A DNA stretch of 64,000 nt from Bacteroidales bacterium. GTDB taxonomy: Bacteria; Bacteroidota; Bacteroidia; Bacteroidales; UBA932. A program made the translations under genes and the position numbers. The notes under the pieces are model-generated. The model had not been told where the DNA came from. It saw nothing but the letters and a program-made list of their open reading frames with translations, and did not search any database. Of this stretch, positions 58,914-64,000 are shown in pieces (position 1 is the first letter of the stretch; each line of letters opens with the position of its first letter). The stretch is from the NCBI GenBank assembly GCA_017428325.1, contig JAFRRA010000005.1:252007-316006 (forward strand). Direction: 5' to 3'.

Positions 58914-60104
58914 ATGAAAGAGAAGTTGAACATCGCTGAGTTAAATAAGGACCGTGCACTTGGTTGTATGGTTGGTGGGGCAGTGGGAGATGCACTGGGC
59001 TATGCAGTGGAGTTTAAGCAATGGGCTGAGATAGAGCGTCTATATGGCCCTCGTGGGATTATTAGGTATAGTTTGTCTTCCTCTGGAAAGGCACTGATAT
59101 CGGATGATACCCAGATGTCGCTTTTTACTGGGACGGGAATTCTGCTGGGGATGACACGTGCGTATATGAGGGGGATAATGGGGAGGCTGGATACGTATTG
59201 CCCTTTTACATATCTGGATTGGCTGCATACTCAGGAATGGAAATCTCGCAGAAGTGATTGCAGTGTTCACTCATGGCTTATGGATGTTCCAGAGCTGTAT
59301 TCACGAAGACATCCGGGAAATACTTGTCTGACTGCGCTTAGAGATCTGGAGGCGGGAAAGGCTGTTGTGAACGACAGTTGCGGATGCGGGGGTGTGATGA
59401 GGACTGCGCCAATTGCCATTTTGACTTATGTGCATAGGTATAAAGACGGAAAAATTGATAGCTGTGATATGGTGGCTGCCGAGGCGGCTAGGATAACTCA
59501 CAAGCATCCGCTCGGATTTCTTCCGTCTGCAGTGCTGAATGACATTCTCATGCAGATAATGAGTAGGGGGGCGGATGACGGAGACCGGCTTGGTTGCGTT
59601 GTGGAAAAGGCGGCAGAAAGGTTGCCGGGGATTTATTCTGAAGAGGACGGTAAAACATACGGGGAGCTGTGGCCGAAGGAAGTGTCGCGGCTTCAGGAGA
59701 TTCTTTCTATTGCTGAAGATCTTGCCAATACAGATTTGCCGGATCATGTTGCGATAGAAAGAATTGGAGGGGGCTGGACGGGGCACGAAGCTCTTGCTAT
59801 TGCCGTTTACAGTGCGTTGAAGCATAAAGACAGTTTCGAGGATGCCATAGTGAGCGCTGTCAACCATTCGGGAGACAGTGACTCTACAGGTGCTGTCTGC
59901 GGGAACATTATTGGAACTTTGTTGGGCCGGAAAGCTATTCCGGAGTATTATACTAAAGACCTTGAGCTCTTGGATGTTATAGAAGAGATGGGGACTGATT
60001 TGTATACCGGATGCATTATCGCTGAATATGATAGAATTGAAACTCCCGAGAAAAAGCGCTGGTATGACAAATACTGCCGATTTAGATGGGAGCCAATTGG
60101 CTGA
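58914..60104 (+). CDS. ADP-ribosylglycohydrolase (DraG/ARH fold)
   Basis: 396 residues. The metal-binding motifs are GGAVGDALGYAVE near the N-terminus, ISDDTQMSLF, and GDSDSTGAVCGNIIG near the C-terminus, a complete set for two Mg ions. These enzymes remove ADP-ribose from proteins, DNA or small molecules. Targets are not readable. It sits after a restriction module and before carbonic anhydrase. An ADP-ribosyltransferase partner was not seen in the window. Confidence 0.9.
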   Translation: MKEKLNIAELNKDRALGCMVGGAVGDALGYAVEFKQWAEIERLYGPRGIIRYSLSSSGKALISDDTQMSLFTGTGILLGMTRAYMRGIMGRLDTYCPFTYLDWLHTQEWKSRRSDCSVHSWLMDVPELYSRRHPGNTCLTALRDLEAGKAVVNDSCGCGGVMRTAPIAILTYVHRYKDGKIDSCDMVAAEAARITHKHPLGFLPSAVLNDILMQIMSRGADDGDRLGCVVEKAAERLPGIYSEEDGKTYGELWPKEVSRLQEILSIAEDLANTDLPDHVAIERIGGGWTGHEALAIAVYSALKHKDSFEDAIVSAVNHSGDSDSTGAVCGNIIGTLLGRKAIPEYYTKDLELLDVIEEMGTDLYTGCIIAEYDRIETPEKKRWYDKYCRFRWEPIG

Positions 60105-60141
60105 TGTCTGATTTTATGGTAGTTATTAAACATTATGGAGT

Positions 60142-60678
60142 ATGAGCAATATAGATAAGGTTTTGGCTTACAACAAGGAGTTTGTTGCCAGTAAGGGATA
60201 TGAAAAACATCTGACAGATAAATATCCTGCTCTTCATCTTGCGGTGCTGAGCTGTATGGATACCAGGCTGAGTGTGCTGCTGCAGGAAGCGCTGGGGTTG
60301 AAGAACGGGGATGCCAAGATCATAAAGAATGCGGGGGCGGTGATTCCGTCATTGTGGGATTCGGCAATGAGGAGCCTGATTGTGGCCGTGTATGAGCTTG
60401 GTGTTACGGAAATTATGGTGGTAGCGCATACAAGTTGCGGGGCTTGCCATATGAGCTTTGGGCATTTCAGGGAAGAGATGGTGAAGCGTGGGATTAGTTC
60501 TGCGGCGCTTGAAAGGCAGGATGTGGATCTATCCGAGTGGCTGGAAGGATTTCATGATGTTCATTCTTCCGTTCTCAAGACTGTGGAGGTAATCAAGATG
60601 CATCCGCTGATGCCTTCAGATGTGGCTGTAAGGGGCTTTATCATTGATTCAGCTACCGGGGAGCTGACGGAAGTTTAG
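60142..60678 (+). CDS. Beta-carbonic anhydrase
   Basis: 178 residues. Zn ligands are in LSCMDTRLS (Cys, Asp, Arg set) and AHTSCGACHM (His and Cys). The length is that of small beta-class enzymes. It interconverts CO2 and bicarbonate. It overlaps the convergent membrane gene by 4 bases. There is no signal peptide. Confidence 0.92.
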   Translation: MSNIDKVLAYNKEFVASKGYEKHLTDKYPALHLAVLSCMDTRLSVLLQEALGLKNGDAKIIKNAGAVIPSLWDSAMRSLIVAVYELGVTEIMVVAHTSCGACHMSFGHFREEMVKRGISSAALERQDVDLSEWLEGFHDVHSSVLKTVEVIKMHPLMPSDVAVRGFIIDSATGELTEV

Positions 60679-60881
60679 TTATCCTTGTCGTTGAGGTTGT
60701 CCTGGCTGTCCTTTTTGTTCTGCTTGTATTTAAGACGCTCAAAGTATATTCCTGCAACCAGTGTGAGGAGAATTATGACACTCAAAAGAATTATTTCTCC
60801 TACACTGTCTGCTGTGTTAAATATGAGGACTATTAGGAGTAAATAAACAATTACACTCGCCAGTTCTAGCAGGAATTTCAT
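60675..60881 (-). CDS. Small two-helix membrane protein
   Basis: 68 residues. Two membrane helices (LLELASVIVYLLLIVLIF and IILLSVIILLTLVAGIYF) and a charged C-terminal tail (KQNKKDSQDNLNDKDN). No family recognised. It overlaps the carbonic anhydrase end by 4 bases on the opposite strand. TATCTTTG on the minus strand at 60915-60922 is a possible promoter. Confidence 0.55.
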   Translation of the reverse strand: MKFLLELASVIVYLLLIVLIFNTADSVGEIILLSVIILLTLVAGIYFERLKYKQNKKDSQDNLNDKDN

Positions 60882-60979
60882 GATTCAGCCATTTTCTTTT
60901 AATCCTTCCGGGGGCAAAGATATATGGTCTCGTTGACAGTTTCCGTCAAGGCGGCGAAGTGGCACTCGAAAAGATCGTG

Positions 60980-61771
60980 CTAGTAGTTACCTTCGTTCTT
61001 GGTGGTGATAGGGCCTTCGTAGTAGAGTTTCCAGATGTTGCCGTTGCTTAGGGTAACATCTATTGTGGCCTTATAGCCTATTCCGGTAGTGAGTTCAAGG
61101 CTGTAGTATCCTGTGGCGGTGATAGGCAGGGTTTCCCACATCTCGTTCCTGATGACAGGGTTGCCGTCTCTGCTGAGGTAGATGGTTATGTCATTCTCGT
61201 TGTTGTTGCGTACGGAGCAGAGGAAGCAGGAGTCATATTCATCGAGAGAAGGATTAGGCTTGGAAACGTCTATCTTCTTGCCAAGATCCTTTGCCAGAAC
61301 AGTCATGCGGAAATGTTCGGTGCCGTCTGAGAAGTCAACATCGTAGTAGTTTACCACTCCAGGGGAGTCATAAATCTTGTAGCCGGTGGCTTGCTTGATA
61401 GGGTAGGATGTAAGGGTCTTGGTCATTGTCCAGTAGACTCTTACGGTAGCGGTATTCCTTACGGCTCCGCAGGTGGCAACTAGGTTTGCAGATCCTGCTT
61501 TGACTCCGGTTACCTTGCCGTTTTCAAATGTTGCTATGTCCGGCTTGCTGGAGTTTACCTGAAGGTCTCCCGTGTTTGTTGCGTTCTCCGGAACGGTAGT
61601 AACTTTAACAGGAAGAACCTGACCGATAAATATCTCCATCTTGTTCGGGTTGAACTCGATGCCGGTTACAGGTATGTTTTTCTCGCTTTTGCTGCAGGAT
61701 GAAGCCAAAGATATAGCTGCTGTCAGCGACAAAGTCAAGATGCTCTTTATGGTTAGTTTACGGGTGTTCAT
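60980..61771 (-). CDS. Ig-like (BIG2) lipoprotein
   Basis: 263 residues. N-terminal lipoprotein signal ending at the lipobox LASSC (Cys26) and a BIG2 domain (VTGIEFNPNKMEIFIGQVLP, ATFENGKVTGVKAGSANLVA). The C-terminal ~130 residues are beta-rich without a known motif. Such proteins hold other parts near the outer membrane or bind ligands. It is the last gene of a minus-strand group with STAS and the phosphatase. Confidence 0.8.
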   Translation of the reverse strand: MNTRKLTIKSILTLSLTAAISLASSCSKSEKNIPVTGIEFNPNKMEIFIGQVLPVKVTTVPENATNTGDLQVNSSKPDIATFENGKVTGVKAGSANLVATCGAVRNTATVRVYWTMTKTLTSYPIKQATGYKIYDSPGVVNYYDVDFSDGTEHFRMTVLAKDLGKKIDVSKPNPSLDEYDSCFLCSVRNNNENDITIYLSRDGNPVIRNEMWETLPITATGYYSLELTTGIGYKATIDVTLSNGNIWKLYYEGPITTKNEGNY

Positions 61772-61807
61772 CGTGTTGCTGTCCAGTTAGGGCTGTTGTG
61801 CGGTTAT

Positions 61808-62110
61808 CTATCTGATTTCAAACAGGTTCAGGAATCCTGTCATCATGAATACGCTGCGGATGTCGTTGTTGATGTTCTGGACGATGACCTTGCCTTTGCG
61901 GTCTTCTGCAGCCTTTCTGATGGTAAGGAAGATCCTGAGGCCTGAACTGGAAATGTAGGTCAGCTCCTTGCAGTCTATGATGATGGTCTTGTCGGCCTCA
62001 TCCAGAAGCGGAGTAATTTCAGGATTGGCTTCCTGGGCGGCTGGGGTGTCGAGACGGCCTGTGAATTCAATGGTAATCTGGCCTTCTTCTCTGGTGACTT
62101 TTGTTTTCAT
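61808..62110 (-). CDS. STAS-domain anti-sigma factor antagonist
   Basis: 100 residues from the ATG at 62110; the ATG at 62143 is possible. The STAS core shows EFTGRLDTPAAQEA and IIIDCKELTYISSSGLRIFL, with the Ser-Ser-Gly phosphorylation loop. It would be phosphorylated by a kinase-like ATPase and dephosphorylated by the PP2C phosphatase; both are fused in the next gene upstream. The output target is not visible. Confidence 0.88.
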   Translation of the reverse strand: MKTKVTREEGQITIEFTGRLDTPAAQEANPEITPLLDEADKTIIIDCKELTYISSSGLRIFLTIRKAAEDRKGKVIVQNINNDIRSVFMMTGFLNLFEIR

Positions 62111-62161
62111 TTGCAGTATTGTCTTTTTTTTATTCTTATTCAATATGTCAGCTTATCCTTT

Positions 62162-64000
62162 TCAGCTTATCTTCTTGATTAGGGTAAGTATGTTCCTGTT
62201 ATCCTGGCGCCTGTAGGTGACGCTGTCCATAATCTTCTTGAACATGTGGATGCCGAGTCCACCGACAGGGCGGTCTCCTGCGTTCTGGTTAATGTCCACA
62301 TCAGGGACAGCGGTAGGGTCGAACGGCTTGCCGCTGTCCGTAATGGTGAAGGTGATTCCATCTTCATCTGTCTGGGCAGCAATGTCCACGGTATCTGCAC
62401 CGGAATACATTATCACGTTGGTAACAGCCTCCTCCATTGCAAGATTTATGCTGGATTTGAGAGATTCAGGAATTTTTATGTCCTCAGCGATTTTGCCGAT
62501 GAACTTTTCGAGTTCGTGAATTTGGCTGATATCGTTTGAAAGGGTTATGCTATTCACTGATTTATTTTGAGTAGGGTTGTTCAGATAATGGAAGAAGAGC
62601 ATCGTAAGGTCGTCGCTCTGAGGAGCGTCTTTCACGAAGTCCGCAACGGCCTTCTTGACATTGTCCAGATGATCCTGGGCCGGTTTCCTTCCTGAAAGGG
62701 TGTCTTTGAGCCTTTGGAGGCCGAACATTCCGTGGGTAGGGTTTTCTGCCTCGGTGATACCGTCTGTATAGAGGAAGACGGCATCGTCATAATGGAGGTC
62801 CACTTCCTGGAGGGTATATGGCCGGCCCTTGATGATGCCGAGCGGAAGGTTTGGATCCACAGGCAGTTCGCTGATCTTGTCAGTGAAAACCAGAGGGGCG
62901 TTGTGGCCGGCGTTGCTGTATTGCATCTTCCCGGTCTTGAGGTCCAGGACGCAGCATATGAAGGTGACGAACATGTTGCTGTCGTTCATGTCCGCCATAC
63001 TGTTGTTCATCGCGGAAACAATCTCCTTTGGATTGTCCTGATGAGAGCTGATGCTGCGGAAAAGGCTTCTGGTCACCGCCATCAGCAGGGAGGCGGGAAC
63101 TCCCTTTCCGGACACGTCGCCGATGCAGAAAAAGAGCTTTTCGTCCCTGATGAAAAAGTCGTAGAGGTCTCCGCTGACCTCCTTTGCCGGAACCAGGGCG
63201 GCTGAAAGGTCTATGTCCTTCCTTTCCGGGAACGGAGGGAATGTCTTTGGAATCATGGACATCTGTATGTCGCTGGCGATCATCAGCTCACTTTCCATTT
63301 TCTCCTTCTTCTCCGAAATGGACTTGAATTTCAGCTGGCTCTTGGCTATGGCGTGGAATATCAGGATTAACAGCAGAAGACCAAGACCCTGCAGTATCCT
63401 TATAAGATTGTTCAGTTTCCTCAGGCCGGTAAACATCTCCCTTTCAGGAATGATGATGTTCATGGCCCATCCGGTTTTATCTATAGGAGTATAGTAAACC
63501 ATGTTCCTGGTGCCGTTGTGAGTTACCTGGATACTGCCGCTTTCCCTGTTCAGCATCGCCCTGTTGAGGGCGTTGAAAGAAGCTGTGTCATCGACTGTGG
63601 CGGCATATTCATCGATGGTTGTGTTCATTATAAGGTTGTCGTCTGGGCTTACCATAAGCCTGCCTGTGCGGCTGACAACTGTACTGAAGGCTCCCGGATA
63701 TATCTTTATGTCATTGACGAGGGCCTTGAGCCACTCTAGGTCAATGTCTGCTGTAAGGACGGCGGCTATGCGGCCATCGTTATCCTTAATAGGGACGGAA
63801 TAGGTGGTCATCAGGATTTCCCCGCCGCCTGTGTCCACATATGGTTCAGACCAGTAGCCGCGGTCCATCTCGACGGGTTTGACAAACCATTCCTGAGACG
63901 GGTAGTCGTACTCTGGAGTAGCCAGGGATGTCTCTATGATTTTGCCGTTTGTTATTGCGACATAGGGCGAATACAGGGGTCTGTCTTTATAATAATTTGG
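62162..64000 (-). CDS. Cache sensor-PP2C phosphatase-HATPase fusion (N-terminus cut by window edge)
   Basis: The reading frame is open to the window edge; the visible part is ~612 residues. From the edge, a Cache-like sensor domain (PLYSPYVAITNGKIIETS, ILMTTYSVPIKDNDGRIAAV), a membrane helix (LIRILQGLGLLLLILIFHAI), a PP2C/SpoIIE phosphatase (AKEVSGDLYDFF, FCIGDVSGKGVPASL, LYTDGITEAENP) and a C-terminal RsbW-like ATPase (LAMEEAVTNVIMYSGA, ITDSGKPFDP). It senses something outside and adjusts the phosphorylation of the STAS protein encoded next to it. The ATPase lacks an obvious separate kinase partner, so it may be the kinase or only an adaptor. Confidence 0.9.
   Translation of the reverse strand, partial: PNYYKDRPLYSPYVAITNGKIIETSLATPEYDYPSQEWFVKPVEMDRGYWSEPYVDTGGGEILMTTYSVPIKDNDGRIAAVLTADIDLEWLKALVNDIKIYPGAFSTVVSRTGRLMVSPDDNLIMNTTIDEYAATVDDTASFNALNRAMLNRESGSIQVTHNGTRNMVYYTPIDKTGWAMNIIIPEREMFTGLRKLNNLIRILQGLGLLLLILIFHAIAKSQLKFKSISEKKEKMESELMIASDIQMSMIPKTFPPFPERKDIDLSAALVPAKEVSGDLYDFFIRDEKLFFCIGDVSGKGVPASLLMAVTRSLFRSISSHQDNPKEIVSAMNNSMADMNDSNMFVTFICCVLDLKTGKMQYSNAGHNAPLVFTDKISELPVDPNLPLGIIKGRPYTLQEVDLHYDDAVFLYTDGITEAENPTHGMFGLQRLKDTLSGRKPAQDHLDNVKKAVADFVKDAPQSDDLTMLFFHYLNNPTQNKSVNSITLSNDISQIHELEKFIGKIAEDIKIPESLKSSINLAMEEAVTNVIMYSGADTVDIAAQTDEDGITFTITDSGKPFDPTAVPDVDINQNAGDRPVGGLGIHMFKKIMDSVTYRRQDNRNILTLIKKIS

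Noticed and set aside
1-64000. A CRISPR array
   Set aside because: No regularly spaced short repeats with unique spacers and no cas gene were seen.

Overview
The window comes from a Bacteroidales-type chromosome (phylum Bacteroidota). The evidence is a type III glutamine synthetase, the long NusB form, DUF3276 and DUF5606 proteins, many N-terminal lipoprotein signals, and several promoters with the TAnnTTTG minus-7 element. The genes read with the standard code. The host is otherwise unnamed, and the window is a mosaic of core genes and mobile DNA.

Region 1 (1 to about 19.35 kb) is most of the structural half of a tailed prophage that continues to the left. A terminase pair on the minus strand diverges from a plus-strand late operon: protease/scaffold, major capsid, lysis genes (amidase, membrane/coiled-coil protein, likely unimolecular spanin), tail tube, a frameshifted tail-assembly chaperone, tape measure, tail tip and a modular fibre. 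Two 19-bp palindromes with symmetric base changes lie between the divergent halves. A small membrane-protein gene is embedded antisense in front of the tape measure.

Region 2 (19.4-31.95 kb) is host core: polysaccharide deacetylase, purD, a membrane protein, a PBP4-type D,D-peptidase, an aminotransferase, glutamine synthetase III, purM, a lipoprotein-anchored glutamate racemase homologue, a DEDDy exonuclease and an rRNA methyltransferase.

Region 3 (32.0-37.84 kb) is a small integrative element in tRNA-Cys. It is bounded by a 46-bp direct repeat of the tRNA 3' half. It holds five TTGCGTCA sites clustered near both ends, a frameshifted tyrosine recombinase, a secreted cargo protein, a small NUMOD-like protein and an IS21-family insertion with a 4-bp target duplication. 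An inverted, degenerate copy of the tRNA-Cys 5' half lies just inside the left end.

Region 4 (37.9-53.5 kb) is again mostly core: nusB, yajC, a YbbR-like protein, coaE, a TerB/DnaJ protein, rimO, fabG, a YitT-like protein, an MgtC-like protein, a YicC-like protein and glnS, then a peptide deformylase carrying a lipoprotein signal. Region 5 (53.4-60.9 kb) is accessory: an N-formylglutamate amidohydrolase-like protein, a DUF1016 protein lacking the usual D-x-K of its nuclease motif, a two-gene McrB/LlaJI-type restriction system with no methylase, an ADP-ribosylglycohydrolase and a carbonic anhydrase. The right edge (61-64 kb) is a minus-strand partner-switching locus: a Cache sensor fused to a PP2C phosphatase and kinase-like ATPase, a STAS protein and an Ig-like lipoprotein.
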